Of a DNA stretch of 64,000 nt, positions 54,636 through 63,855 are shown piece by piece (within the stretch, counting starts at the first letter, position 1; every line of letters begins with the position of its first letter). The notes under the pieces are model-generated. The model saw nothing but the letters and a program-made list of their open reading frames with translations, had not been told where the DNA came from and ran no database searches. This stretch comes from CAVOAK01 sp965217615 (GTDB lineage: Bacteria > Pseudomonadota > Alphaproteobacteria > UBA8366 > CAVOAK01), in assembly GCA_965217615.1 (NCBI GenBank), contig CBDCIT010000014.1, positions 62,001 to 126,000 on the forward strand, written 5' to 3'. A program made the position numbers and the translations under genes.

Positions 54636-55448
54636 TCACGCGGCATCGCGAGCGCGTGCACTGCGCTTCTTGCTGCGTCCCGCACGCTCGTCTTGGCGCG
54701 CACGCGCCGCGTCGCCGAACCCATCGAACATCGCCTTGCTCAACGGCCACTGCAGCGGTATCGGATGCTCGGGATGCCATTGCACACCCAAGGCAAATGA
54801 CTTCGCGTCCCGCACGCTAACGGCTTCGATCACGCCGTCATCGCTGACCGCCTCGACCATAAGCGCGTCTGCTGGTTGGTCAATGGCCTGCGCATGCAGC
54901 GAATTGACCATGACCTCCGACGCACCTTCCGTCAGCTCCATGAGAAATCCGCCCTGGCTGACCGAAATTGGGTGGCGCAAGTCATACCGCCGCTCCGGCG
55001 GTAAATCTCGCCGCATGCGGTGATCGTTCTTCCCTGGAAGTTCGTGGACGTTTTGATGCAGCGTTCCGCCGAACGCGACATTGAGTTCCTGGATGCCGCG
55101 GCAGACAGCGAACAGCGGCAAACCGTGATCGATTGCCTTCCTGATCAACGGTAGTGAACACGAGTCGCGCATGGAGTCGTGCGCCGAGCCTTCGCGGCTT
55201 GGATCGCCCCCATAATTATGCGGCTCGATATTCGAAGGCGCACCGGTCAGGTAAAGCCCGTCGAGGTGATCAAGAAACTCATCGACATCGTAGAGATCGC
55301 TGAGCGCCGGAATCAACACCGGCAGACATCGCGCGCCGTTAATGACCGAGGCAATGTACCTGTCGCCGACGCTATGAAATGTCCAGTTGTTGTTGCCGTT
55401 GTCCGTACTGGTTGGGATGCCGACTAGCGGCAGAGCAGGGTTTTTCAT
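54636..55448 (-). CDS. Gamma-glutamyl-gamma-aminobutyrate hydrolase-like amidotransferase (PuuD family)
   Basis: A 270-residue class I glutamine amidotransferase-fold hydrolase. The nucleophile is in LPLFAVCRGIQELNVAFGGT and the histidine-glutamate pair in GVQWHPEHP. PuuD-type enzymes cleave gamma-glutamyl amides in polyamine breakdown; other Puu genes are not linked, so the substrate is tentative. The C-terminus is a basic tail. The ATG at 55448 was chosen because the conserved PLVGIPTSTD strand follows it. Confidence 0.86.
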   Translation of the reverse strand: MKNPALPLVGIPTSTDNGNNNWTFHSVGDRYIASVINGARCLPVLIPALSDLYDVDEFLDHLDGLYLTGAPSNIEPHNYGGDPSREGSAHDSMRDSCSLPLIRKAIDHGLPLFAVCRGIQELNVAFGGTLHQNVHELPGKNDHRMRRDLPPERRYDLRHPISVSQGGFLMELTEGASEVMVNSLHAQAIDQPADALMVEAVSDDGVIEAVSVRDAKSFALGVQWHPEHPIPLQWPLSKAMFDGFGDAARARQDERAGRSKKRSARARDAA

Positions 55449-55506
55449 ATCGCTACGGCTATCATGGGTCGGTGAGGCTGACAAGTTTCCATGAGGACAC
55501 ACTCAG

Positions 55507-56160
55507 TTACCCTTTCCGCGCGCCTTCAGTCCATTCTGGCGGCGCGACAAAGCGAAACAGCTCGCGATCGAGCGGGAGTCCAAACCGCGGGCTGTCGATC
55601 GTGACTCTCGTATTCTGTCGCTGTGCATCGGTGACCGACCAGCTCTTGAGCTCGAGTGGTCGATCGCTGAATGCGAATATAACCGAGCCGGCTTCCGGAT
55701 CGTTGGTTTCAATAAAGCTGACTCGCATGGTTCCAGGACCGCGTTCGAATCGTGTGATGGAAACGCCATCCGACAAAGAGATTGGATCGCGCACCAGGAA
55801 CCAGGCAAGCGTCTGTCTAAGCGGGATGTGGGAGACCTGTTCGAGTTCTCTATCCACATAAATGAACCAAATGCCATTGGCGACTATCAGGTAGGAGTCC
55901 GGCGGCGCGTAGTCGAAGCGAAGGAAACCCGGCCGCTGGACGTAGACAGTGCCTTGTGCCGACGTCCCATCTGGATTGATCTGAGTAAACTTCGCCTGCA
56001 TGGTTGTGATGCCGTTCAAATACGCCTCGATTCGGCGCACGTCAGCAGACTCTTCAGATGTGAGGTTCAAGAGAATTTGGGCCTGTGCGTCGGAAAGAAA
56101 CAGCACGAAAACCACGGTCAGCGCAACGGCGCCGACGACACCAAGGCGGATTCGACGCAT
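55507..56160 (-). CDS. lolA: Outer-membrane lipoprotein carrier protein LolA
   Basis: A 217-residue periplasmic protein with a signal peptide (RLGVVGAVALTVVFVLFLSD then AQA) and the LolA-like core: YLNGITTMQAKFTQINPDGT and GTVYVQRPGFLRFDYAPPDS. It carries lipoproteins from LolCDE to the outer membrane. The ATG at 56160 gives a normal signal peptide. It follows ftsK by only 7 bases, an order that is usual in alphaproteobacteria. Confidence 0.92.
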   Translation of the reverse strand: MRRIRLGVVGAVALTVVFVLFLSDAQAQILLNLTSEESADVRRIEAYLNGITTMQAKFTQINPDGTSAQGTVYVQRPGFLRFDYAPPDSYLIVANGIWFIYVDRELEQVSHIPLRQTLAWFLVRDPISLSDGVSITRFERGPGTMRVSFIETNDPEAGSVIFAFSDRPLELKSWSVTDAQRQNTRVTIDSPRFGLPLDRELFRFVAPPEWTEGARKG

Positions 56161-56167
56161 CAGCACA

Positions 56168-58549
56168 TTACGCGGGTCGGTCACCCAAGCCCAGAGCCAA
56201 GACTTCACGTTTTCCGACGTGGTTTGCCGCACTGATGAGGCCGTCCTTCTCCATCTGCTCGATGATGCGTGCTGCCCTGTTGTAACCGATCTGCAGGTGG
56301 CGCTGTATGAAACTTGTCGATGCCTTTCGCTCTTCCAAGACGAGCGCTACGGCACGGTCATACAGCGCGTCGCCAGTGCGCTCGGTTAACGCCGCACCAT
56401 CGGACTCTTCTTCCTCGGTGATCGCCTCGATATATATGGGGTCGCCCTGCGATTTTAGGAACCCAACGACGGATTCTACTTCAGCGTCGTGGACGAACGG
56501 CCCGTGAACCCGAGTAATTCGTCCGCCGCCCACCATGTAGAGCATGTCCCCCTGCCCCAGGAGTTGCTCCGCACCCTGCCCGCCGAGAATCGTTCGGCTG
56601 TCGATCCGAGAGGTGACTTGAAAGCCGATACGTGTTGGAAAGTTCGCCTTGATGGCTCCCGTTACCACATCGACCGACGGTCGCTGGGTCGCCATGATGA
56701 TGTGAATACCGGCAGCCCGTGCCATTTGCGAGAGACGTTGAATTGCCGATTCGATGTCCTTGCCCGCGACCAGCATAAGATCGGCCATCTCGTCCACGAC
56801 GACGACAATATAGGGGAGTGACGCAGCCTCCAGCGGCTCGTTCTCAAAGATCGGCCGGCCGGTTTCGGAGTCAAAACCGGTCTGCACCTTACGCATAAGA
56901 ATCTCGCCCTTGGCACGGGCTCGTGCGACACGTTTGTTGTAACCCTCGATGTGGCGCACCCCCAGCTTTGACATCGCGCGGTAGCGCTGCTCCATCTCGC
57001 GCACCGTCCATTTCAAGGCGATGATCGCCTTTCGTGGCTCAGTGACCACCGGCGTGATCAGGTGCGGTATGTCGTCGTAAACCGCGAGTTCCAGCATTTT
57101 CGGATCGATCATTATGAACTTGCAGTCGTCGGGCGACAGCCGGAAGAGAAGCGACAAGACCATCGCGTTCAGCCCCACGGACTTGCCGGATCCGGTTGTC
57201 CCGGCGACCAGGAGATGCGGCATGCGCTCAAGGTCGGCGATCACTGGAGCGCCGCCGATATCCTTGCCGAGGACGAGTGGGAGCTTCGCGCTCGACTTTT
57301 CGTACGCTTGACTGCCCAAAAGCTCGCGCAAATAAACGGTTTCGCGGCTGCTGTTCGGCAGTTCTATGCCGATCACATTGCGCCCGGGGATGACGGCGAT
57401 GCGGACCGATACAGCGCTCATCGATCGCGCGATATCATCGGAAAGTCCGATGACGCGGCTGCTCTTCGTTCCTGGCGCCGGCACGAGTTCATAGAGTGTC
57501 ACGACCGGGCCAGGACGCACCTTTACGATCTCTCCCTGGACACCAAAGTCGTCGAGCACCTGCTCGAGCAACCGCGCATTCTGTTGCAGCCCCTCCTCGT
57601 TTACCTCCATGTCCTGGCGCTTGTCTGCCGGAAGTTCGTCCAGAAGATTGAGCGGCGGCATTTGGTAGTCCTCGCCTTCGGGGCCGAGATCAAGGCTTCG
57701 CTGACGTGACGCAATCGATCGTTTGCTGGGCGCAGCCTTGGACTTTTTCGGTTCGACAAGATCGCTGCGGGCGGATTGTTGTGCTGTCGCAATGCTTTTG
57801 GAGTGTGGCGAGGGCGTTGGATCCAGCGTCGGTTCGACGCGCCCTCGAACGTCGGCGATGCGTTGCGCGGCGGCGCTCGCCACCTGTCCCAGGCTCCTAC
57901 CCGCATCACGCGTGTTCGTTGCCGTGCGCCAGGCAAATGCAATGAATGCCATAATGTGGCGGGCGCCGGCGCGCCACTCCGTCCAAGTGAAGGCAAGCAA
58001 ATAATGGGTGAGCGCCAGCGCCACAATGCCTGTGACCGTCGCAATCCAACGGGGGTCAGGCCACAGGCCGACGCCTGCAAGCAAATCGACGGCACTGGAA
58101 AATGCCAGCCGCCCGACATATCCGCCCAGTCCGGCTTCTATCGGCCACCTGAGCGCCGTCCAGACGGCGCCGAGCGCGGTGAGTGCGAGCGCGCATGACA
58201 ATAGGCCCAGCGGCAATAGTGCCAACCTCAACCACACCGTACGCAAGCTATGAGCCGTCAGAAATCGCCATCCCCAGGCCGCCATCACAACAACGACAAG
58301 AATGGTCGAAAGTCCCAAGGACTGGAGCGCCAGGTCGCTCGCGATTGCACCGGTTTGCGCGAGCAAGTTCAGCGGCGTATTCCCGGTCGCCGTATTGAGC
58401 GAGGGATCGGAGGGATGGTATGTCGCCAACGCTGCGAACAGGGCGATGGCAAGCGCCAGCAACAAGACGCCGCCGGTTTCAATTGCCCGCCGTCGCAGAA
58501 ATGGGCCGACGCCTGTGGGCAGGAAGGTGTTTTTTTCGGTGGTTGCCAT
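56168..58549 (-). CDS. ftsK: DNA translocase FtsK
   Basis: A 793-residue division-site DNA pump. The N-terminus has about four membrane helices, followed by a proline/serine-rich linker of about 150 residues. The motor domain has Walker A GTTGSGKS (near residue 450) and Walker B YIVVVVDEMADLM. The C-terminal winged gamma domain (STSFIQRHLQIGYNRAARII) reads the KOPS sequences that guide the pump to the dif site. All parts are present. Confidence 0.96.
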   Translation of the reverse strand: MATTEKNTFLPTGVGPFLRRRAIETGGVLLLALAIALFAALATYHPSDPSLNTATGNTPLNLLAQTGAIASDLALQSLGLSTILVVVVMAAWGWRFLTAHSLRTVWLRLALLPLGLLSCALALTALGAVWTALRWPIEAGLGGYVGRLAFSSAVDLLAGVGLWPDPRWIATVTGIVALALTHYLLAFTWTEWRAGARHIMAFIAFAWRTATNTRDAGRSLGQVASAAAQRIADVRGRVEPTLDPTPSPHSKSIATAQQSARSDLVEPKKSKAAPSKRSIASRQRSLDLGPEGEDYQMPPLNLLDELPADKRQDMEVNEEGLQQNARLLEQVLDDFGVQGEIVKVRPGPVVTLYELVPAPGTKSSRVIGLSDDIARSMSAVSVRIAVIPGRNVIGIELPNSSRETVYLRELLGSQAYEKSSAKLPLVLGKDIGGAPVIADLERMPHLLVAGTTGSGKSVGLNAMVLSLLFRLSPDDCKFIMIDPKMLELAVYDDIPHLITPVVTEPRKAIIALKWTVREMEQRYRAMSKLGVRHIEGYNKRVARARAKGEILMRKVQTGFDSETGRPIFENEPLEAASLPYIVVVVDEMADLMLVAGKDIESAIQRLSQMARAAGIHIIMATQRPSVDVVTGAIKANFPTRIGFQVTSRIDSRTILGGQGAEQLLGQGDMLYMVGGGRITRVHGPFVHDAEVESVVGFLKSQGDPIYIEAITEEEESDGAALTERTGDALYDRAVALVLEERKASTSFIQRHLQIGYNRAARIIEQMEKDGLISAANHVGKREVLALGLGDRPA

Positions 58550-58553
58550 TGTC

Positions 58554-59759
58554 TTAGTTTAGCATCCGCGCAATTCGGCCTAACGCATCTTCGGTGGTGG
58601 CCGCGTCGTCCACCATGGCGACGCGAATGTATGACTGTCCGGGATTAAAGCCGCTTTCCTTCTCCGGTCTCGCCATAAAGGCGCCGGGAAGGGACTTTAC
58701 CGCCGCGTCTCGCCAGAGGCGTTGTGCGAAGTCTTCGCCGTCGCCGACATCAAGCCAGAGATAGAATCCGCCGGGCGGTTTATAGAAGTCGGTGTGATTG
58801 CCGAGGATGCGCTCAGCCAAGTCGAAAAGCTTCGCATAGTGATCGCGGTTGGCCGTGACATGAGCCTCATCGCGCCACAACGCGGCTGACGCCGCCAGGA
58901 TGGGACCAGGCACTTGCGGTCCGCCCAAATTGCGCAGGATGGCGAACGAAGCGATTAGATCCGGGTCTCCCGCGACGAAGCCCGAGCGCAGTCCAGGTGC
59001 GCTGGAACGCTTGGAGAGCGAGTGAAAGACGAGGACGCGGTCCGGCGGCCCACCAATCGCCGCGCATGCTTCGAGGCCGCCAGCCGGCGCCTGGCCCCGA
59101 TAGATCTCCGAATAACATTCGTCGATGGCCAACAGAAAGCCATATCGACGGGCGAGCGACGTCAAGTCCTTTAGGTAGTCGAGGGAGGCAACGGCGCCTT
59201 GCGGGTTACCTGGCGTGCAGATGTAGGCAATTGCGACCCGCTCGAGCAGGGCGCTGGGAAGCCCATTGAAGTCCGGAAGAAAACCTGTGCTCGATGTTGA
59301 AGCAACGGGTACCGGCTCTGCTCCGGCCATCACGGCGGCCGCGAAATAAACGTGATACATCGGGTTCGGCATCAGGGCCACTGGGCGGCGGCTCTCCGGC
59401 CATTGGTCGGGGTCCGGTGTCGCCAATTGCGCTGCCATATATAGTGCCTCGCGCGTTCCGGATACGGGGAGGAGATGCTGTTCGGGATCGATATAGCCCT
59501 GCGGCAGACCGTATCGGCAGTTCAGCCAAGCCGCCGACGCCTCGCGAAACTCGTCCGTTCCCCGGATCGATGGGTATTTCGACCACAGATCATTGCGCTC
59601 CGCTAATACACGAGACACCAACGATGGCGTCGCTAAGCGCGGCTCGCCGATCTGCATCATCAGCGGCCGCAGAGCGGATGCCGGCTCGATCCCCTCCAAA
59701 AGGGCGCCAAGACGCCTGAAGGGGCTGTCAGCGAGCTGTGCAAGGCGGGCGTTTTCCAT
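58554..59759 (-). CDS. Class I/II aminotransferase, DapC-like
   Basis: A 401-residue fold-type I PLP enzyme. The PLP lysine lies in LVFHSLSKRSSAPGLRSGFV, a form characteristic of N-succinyldiaminopimelate aminotransferase DapC, which works in lysine and peptidoglycan precursor synthesis. YICTPGNPQGAV and the C-terminal SYIRVAMVDD arginine segment are also present. The start at 59759 removes a basic upstream stretch that is unlike the family. It ends 4 bases before ftsK. Confidence 0.85.
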   Translation of the reverse strand: MENARLAQLADSPFRRLGALLEGIEPASALRPLMMQIGEPRLATPSLVSRVLAERNDLWSKYPSIRGTDEFREASAAWLNCRYGLPQGYIDPEQHLLPVSGTREALYMAAQLATPDPDQWPESRRPVALMPNPMYHVYFAAAVMAGAEPVPVASTSSTGFLPDFNGLPSALLERVAIAYICTPGNPQGAVASLDYLKDLTSLARRYGFLLAIDECYSEIYRGQAPAGGLEACAAIGGPPDRVLVFHSLSKRSSAPGLRSGFVAGDPDLIASFAILRNLGGPQVPGPILAASAALWRDEAHVTANRDHYAKLFDLAERILGNHTDFYKPPGGFYLWLDVGDGEDFAQRLWRDAAVKSLPGAFMARPEKESGFNPGQSYIRVAMVDDAATTEDALGRIARMLN

Positions 59760-60063
59760 GGGCGGGCAGTTCGGCCTTGTGACGTGTCTTCTCTCCAATT
59801 GCTGCAGCGCGGCGCGTAAGTGCGATAGTACAAAACGGAAACCTGTGGGGCGGATAGTAGCTGTTGCCCCGGCTCGACTCAAGAAATTCGGTGCAAACAG
59901 CCACAAAATGTTGCGTCTATTTATGGCGCACATACTAGGCATAGCGCATCGTGAATCAGCGTTGTACTTCGAACTATAGGCCTTCGAAATTAGCTGCTGC
60001 CGACTCCTGTGAGCGCGCCGCGCGTGCTAAATGTCGCCATGACGAAATTGGGGAGTACCGAAC
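59760..60063. other. Divergent intergenic region
   Basis: These 304 bases separate the leftward dapC-like/ftsK/lolA group from the rightward 86-residue gene. Promoters for both directions are expected. I find no stem-loop, repeat or confident promoter boxes. Confidence 0.4.
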
Positions 60064-60324
60064 ATGGCGGGTGAAACAACCGACAATACAGTAGCCGAAC
60101 TCGAAGCGCGGATCGCCAAACTCGAGCAGCTGGCACCGCACCACCGGGCGCACATCAACGCGCTTGAAGCATTACTGTTGCAGGTCTTGCCACGGACGGG
60201 CGTAGACGATGAGTCACTGAAGGTGGCGTTGTCGGCACTTTTGCCCGATCAGCCTGAGGCCGAACGAGGCGCGGCGGATCGCGTCGCCGTGCTGTTGGGT
60301 ATTCAGCAGACGAACGACACCTAG
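60064..60324 (+). CDS. Small hypothetical protein
   Basis: An 86-residue acidic protein starting MAGETTDNTVAELEARIAKL, with a short coiled-coil heptad stretch followed by a helical region. I recognise no family. A GGGGAG ribosome site lies before the ATG, and the Ubi hydroxylase gene follows 44 bases later in the same direction, so the two may be cotranscribed. Confidence 0.65.
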   Translation: MAGETTDNTVAELEARIAKLEQLAPHHRAHINALEALLLQVLPRTGVDDESLKVALSALLPDQPEAERGAADRVAVLLGIQQTNDT

Positions 60325-60368
60325 CGCCAGCTCAGGGTTCGAAATTAGAGCAGCGGATTCGAAATAAA

Positions 60369-61622
60369 ATGGCGACGAAACGCGTTGCATTGAAAGCGGA
60401 CATAGATGTCGACGTGCTTGTTGTCGGTGCTGGCATTGTCGGCCTCACGCTTGCTGTTGCGCTTTCCGGTAAGGGGCTTTTGGTCGCTGTCGTCGATCGC
60501 GTCACGCCCGAAGTCCAAAAGCGCGGTCGATATGACGGTCGTGCGTCGGCAATTGCTCTCGGGTCGTGGCGCGTATTCGAGGCTATTGGAGTTGCTGAGC
60601 GGCTCCGGCGCGATACACAGTCGATCCTAGATATACGCGTCGCCGACGGTCGCGTTTCGCAAGGAATTTCGCCACTCTTCCTTCATTTCGATCACCGAGA
60701 GATCGGCGAAGGCCCGTTCGGATATATGATCGAAAACCGGGCTATTCGCCGTGCGCTTTTCGATACGTCTCTGTCGCTCGATGACTTGCAAGTGTTGGCG
60801 CCCCATTCGGTCAACGAGGTCACGCGAGATGCAACGGGTGTAGTTGCCGTGCTCGATGACGGTTGCCGGATTGCAGCGCGCCTAATTGCTGCGGCCGACG
60901 GGCGAGCGTCCGCAACGCGAGCGAACGCAGGTATTCGGGTACGTGAAACGCGTTACCCCCAGACCTCGCTCGTCGCCACGGTGCGGCACGAGCGCGCACA
61001 CAACGGCGTGGCGGTTGAGCAGTTTTTGCCGTCGGGGCCGTTCGCGATGCTGCCAATGACGAGGAACCGATCGAACATTGTCTGGACCGAGAAGGCTAAA
61101 TATGCGGCATCTTATTCTGCGCTTTCGGATGCGGCGTTCCGCGACGAACTCGGGCGGCGATTCGGCGACTGGCTTGGAGCAATCGAGCTCGAAGGTCCTC
61201 GTTTTTCCTATCCACTGCGGCTCATGCAAGCAGAATGCTACATGGCGCGGCGCATAGCGTTGGCCGGTGACGCGGCGCACGTGATCCATCCGATCGCCGG
61301 TCAAGGGCTCAACCTCGGACTGCGTGATGCCGCTTCTCTCGCGGAGATTGTTGTCGACAGTCACCGGCTCGGCCTCGATGTTGGCGAGTCGCCATTGCTG
61401 GGACGCTACGAGCGTTGGCGGCAGTTTGATAACACCGCGCTCGCTTTTGCGACCGATGGGTTGAATCGACTCTTCTCCAACGATCTCGGTCCCTTGCGGG
61501 TCGCACGCAATATCGGGCTAGCAGCCGTCGGCAGGATACCGCCATTGCGGCAGCTCTTCATGCGTCAAGCCATGGGAGTTCTTGGAGATCTACCGCGTCT
61601 TGTGCGCGGGGAACCGCTTTAG
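60369..61622 (+). CDS. FAD-dependent UbiH/UbiF/COQ6 family hydroxylase
   Basis: A 417-residue flavoprotein monooxygenase. It has the FAD-binding VVGAGIVGLTLAVALSGKG motif near residue 20 and RIALAGDAAHVIHPIAGQGL, the GD motif that binds the ribityl chain, ending in the family GQGLNLGLRD segment. Such enzymes hydroxylate the ubiquinone ring. Which ring position it acts on cannot be told from the sequence, since alphaproteobacteria use varied sets. Confidence 0.92.
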   Translation: MATKRVALKADIDVDVLVVGAGIVGLTLAVALSGKGLLVAVVDRVTPEVQKRGRYDGRASAIALGSWRVFEAIGVAERLRRDTQSILDIRVADGRVSQGISPLFLHFDHREIGEGPFGYMIENRAIRRALFDTSLSLDDLQVLAPHSVNEVTRDATGVVAVLDDGCRIAARLIAAADGRASATRANAGIRVRETRYPQTSLVATVRHERAHNGVAVEQFLPSGPFAMLPMTRNRSNIVWTEKAKYAASYSALSDAAFRDELGRRFGDWLGAIELEGPRFSYPLRLMQAECYMARRIALAGDAAHVIHPIAGQGLNLGLRDAASLAEIVVDSHRLGLDVGESPLLGRYERWRQFDNTALAFATDGLNRLFSNDLGPLRVARNIGLAAVGRIPPLRQLFMRQAMGVLGDLPRLVRGEPL

Positions 61623-61636
61623 CGGGCGTGGGCGCG

Positions 61637-62038
61637 TCATGGGTCGCGGCTGAGCCCGCGTTCCTTTAGTGCATCCAGATAGGTTTGCCAGATTTTCTCT
61701 TGGTTCACGCCAAGTTCGTGAAGGTAGGTCCAAGTAAAGATGCCGGTTTCGTGCATGTCGTCGAAATGGATGCAAATCGCGTAATGGCCGACTGGCTCGA
61801 TGTCGATGATGCCGACATGACTCCGGCCGGAAACGATCTTCTTCTCGCTCGGTGAGTGACCCTGGACTTCGGCGGAAGGGCTCTCGACGCGAAGCATTTC
61901 CGCCGGTAGCGCGAAACTCGACCCATCGTCAAAGTCGATTTCCAGGATCTTCTCGGCTTTTTTTAGGCGGATTTCGGTTGGCCAGCGCTCGCTGCCTAGC
62001 GTACCGACAGTTGCGTCGTTTGGCGAGTCGTCGATCAC
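61637..62038 (-). CDS. DUF971 (GBBH-like N-terminal) protein
   Basis: A 133-residue protein with the WPTEIRLKKAEKILEIDFDD, LPAEMLRVESPSAEVQGH and AICIHFDDMHETGIFTWTYL blocks of DUF971, a domain also found at the N-terminus of gamma-butyrobetaine hydroxylases. The role of the stand-alone form is not settled; a link with iron-sulfur metabolism has been proposed. The GTG start overlaps the Trm112 stop as GTGA. Confidence 0.85.
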   Translation of the reverse strand: MIDDSPNDATVGTLGSERWPTEIRLKKAEKILEIDFDDGSSFALPAEMLRVESPSAEVQGHSPSEKKIVSGRSHVGIIDIEPVGHYAICIHFDDMHETGIFTWTYLHELGVNQEKIWQTYLDALKERGLSRDP

Positions 62039-62238
62039 GCACCGCCCAGGTCGTCGTCGAGCTTGCGGGCCTCGTCGACGAGCATGATTGGGATACCGTC
62101 GCGGATCGGATAGGCGAGGTTTGCCTGTTCGCTGACGAGCTCCTGAGTCTCGGAATCGTAGCGCAACGGCCCCTTGGTTAACGGGCAAACGAGAATCTCT
62201 AGCAATTTCGGGTCAACACCAGACTTGTTTGTTGCCAA
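62035..62238 (-). CDS. Trm112 family protein
   Basis: A 67-residue protein with VDPKLLEILVCPLTKGPLRY and a C-terminal AYPIRDGIPIMLVDEAR, the UPF0434/Trm112 pattern. Eukaryotic Trm112 activates several methyltransferases; the bacterial role is less clear. Only one of the usual zinc cysteines remains, as in many proteobacterial members. It overlaps the DUF971 gene by four bases. Confidence 0.9.
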   Translation of the reverse strand: MATNKSGVDPKLLEILVCPLTKGPLRYDSETQELVSEQANLAYPIRDGIPIMLVDEARKLDDDLGGA

Positions 62239-62278
62239 TGCCGGTCTCCTTTTCCTGCTTTACCGCCAACTAGCTACT

Positions 62279-62935
62279 CTATTGCTGCGCGCTGTCGTTG
62301 CTTGCTGTGCTCAAGACCGCCATCTCGACGAGCGCAATCAGGGTTTCCGCGCGATCTCTCAAGTCTTTGGCCTCGAGCAGCGCCTGCTTTTCCGGTGGCT
62401 CGAACGGGCAAACCATAGCGATCATGTTGATTAGGCGCTCATTTTCCGATTCGCGAACGCTGTCCCAGTTGACTTCGATACCATGAAGTTCGAAAAAGCT
62501 GCGTAGCCCCGACAAAAGCCGCTCGCGGTCGATTTCGCAGGGTTCGGGCTGGTCCAGGTCCTGGCGATAGGGCGACCAATCCGCGACAACTGTCCGATAG
62601 CCGCGGTTCAAAGGTAATTCGTCGCGCGCATTGAAGCGGCTGCATCCCAAGAGGGTGATAAGAAAACGCCCATCATCGGTTTCCTCGAAACTGACAACGC
62701 GGCCCGCGCATCCTGTTCCGTATACGCTCGGGTTTGTGTCGCGCGCCGATGGGTCTTTCGGTTGAAGCATACCTATCATGCGTGCGCTTCCCATCGCGTC
62801 CGACACCATAGCGAGGTAGCGGGGTTCAAAGATATTGAGCGGCAGGCGTCCCCGCGGCAGAAGCAAGACGCCCGGCAGCGGAAAAATTGGCAGCGATTCC
62901 GGCAGGTCGTCGAAAGTTGGGTCGAACACGTTCAC
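62279..62935 (-). CDS. LON substrate-binding domain protein
   Basis: A 218-residue protein consisting of the N-terminal LON domain alone, without ATPase or protease. PESLPIFPLPGVLLLPRGRL, NIFEPRYLAMV and GCAGRVVSFEETDDGRFLIT are characteristic. The function of stand-alone forms is unknown; protein-quality control is suggested by the overlap with the thioredoxin-TPR gene (four bases). Confidence 0.9.
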   Translation of the reverse strand: MNVFDPTFDDLPESLPIFPLPGVLLLPRGRLPLNIFEPRYLAMVSDAMGSARMIGMLQPKDPSARDTNPSVYGTGCAGRVVSFEETDDGRFLITLLGCSRFNARDELPLNRGYRTVVADWSPYRQDLDQPEPCEIDRERLLSGLRSFFELHGIEVNWDSVRESENERLINMIAMVCPFEPPEKQALLEAKDLRDRAETLIALVEMAVLSTASNDSAQQ

Positions 62936-63855
62936 GAGAACAGCAGCGACGACAGTCGTCTACGCGCATCAACTGTGATCGGGTCGACGAATCCCAGGGC
63001 CTCGAATATTTTCAGAAGTTGTTTGCGCGCGGCCTCGTCGTTCCACATACGGTCTCGCTCAACCAAAACCAGCAGCTCATCGATTGCCTCTTCGGTCTGG
63101 CTAGCCGCGTAGAGGGCGAGGGCGAGATCGAAGCGCGCCTGATAGTCTTTGGGATTTTCCGCCACCCTCGCCTGAAGTTCAGGGAGTTGCCCACTCGTCG
63201 CGTCGGCGTCCTTGGCAAGCTCCAAGGCTGCGCGGACAGCCGAAACCTCAGCATGTTGAGCGACCTCTGGTAGGAGGGCGTCGATGTGCTCTCGGGCCTG
63301 TTCGCTCTGCCCAGTTGCCATGTAGTAGCGTGCCAGCCCGGCGTTGGCGCCGGGATTGTCGGGTTCGACCTTTAAGACTTCCGCGTACAACTGCCCCGCC
63401 GTCGTGCCGTCTCCTGCATCGAGCGCCGCCGTAGCCTGTTCGAGCACCTGATCGATAGGCGATGGGCCGATACTTCCGCCCGCGGCCGCGACAACCCGTT
63501 CAACGAAGGATTTTACCTGGCTCTCTGGTAGCGCACCAACAAACCCATCCACCGGGCGGCCACCAAAAAATGCGAACACGGCTGGGATCGACTGTACTCT
63601 AAGCTGCTGCGCGATCTCCGGGCTCTGGTCGATATCGACTTTGACAAGGCTTACGGCGCCGTTCGCGGCCTTAACGGCTTTTTCCAATGCCGGGCCGAGT
63701 TGTTTGCACGGCCCGCACCATGGTGCCCAAAAGTCGACCACGACGGGCGTCTTGACGCTCGCTTCGAGCACGTCCGCGGCAAATGTTTCGGTGGTTGCGT
63801 CCTTGATCAGGGACCCATTGGCCTGCGCCATCTCTCCTATGATCTGATCCACCAT
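62932..63855 (-). CDS. Thioredoxin-TPR co-chaperone (YbbN/CnoX-like)
   Basis: A 307-residue protein with an N-terminal thioredoxin domain (active site WCGPC in VVVDFWAPWCGPCKQLGPAL) and a C-terminal region of TPR-like helices. This is the architecture of YbbN/CnoX, which protects proteins during oxidative stress and hands them to GroEL. Unlike E. coli YbbN, both active-site cysteines are kept, so redox activity is expected. The ATG at 63831 with a GGAGAG site is an alternative start. Confidence 0.92.
   Translation of the reverse strand: MVDQIIGEMAQANGSLIKDATTETFAADVLEASVKTPVVVDFWAPWCGPCKQLGPALEKAVKAANGAVSLVKVDIDQSPEIAQQLRVQSIPAVFAFFGGRPVDGFVGALPESQVKSFVERVVAAAGGSIGPSPIDQVLEQATAALDAGDGTTAGQLYAEVLKVEPDNPGANAGLARYYMATGQSEQAREHIDALLPEVAQHAEVSAVRAALELAKDADATSGQLPELQARVAENPKDYQARFDLALALYAASQTEEAIDELLVLVERDRMWNDEAARKQLLKIFEALGFVDPITVDARRRLSSLLFS

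Noticed and set aside
55845..55860. TATCCACA, a DnaA-box-like sequence
   Set aside because: A single copy inside lolA with no cluster or AT-rich stretch, so there is no case for an origin.
60945..60960. GTACGTGAAACGCG, a partial parS-like sequence
   Set aside because: Only one half of the palindrome matches, it lies inside the Ubi hydroxylase gene, and it is far from parAB.
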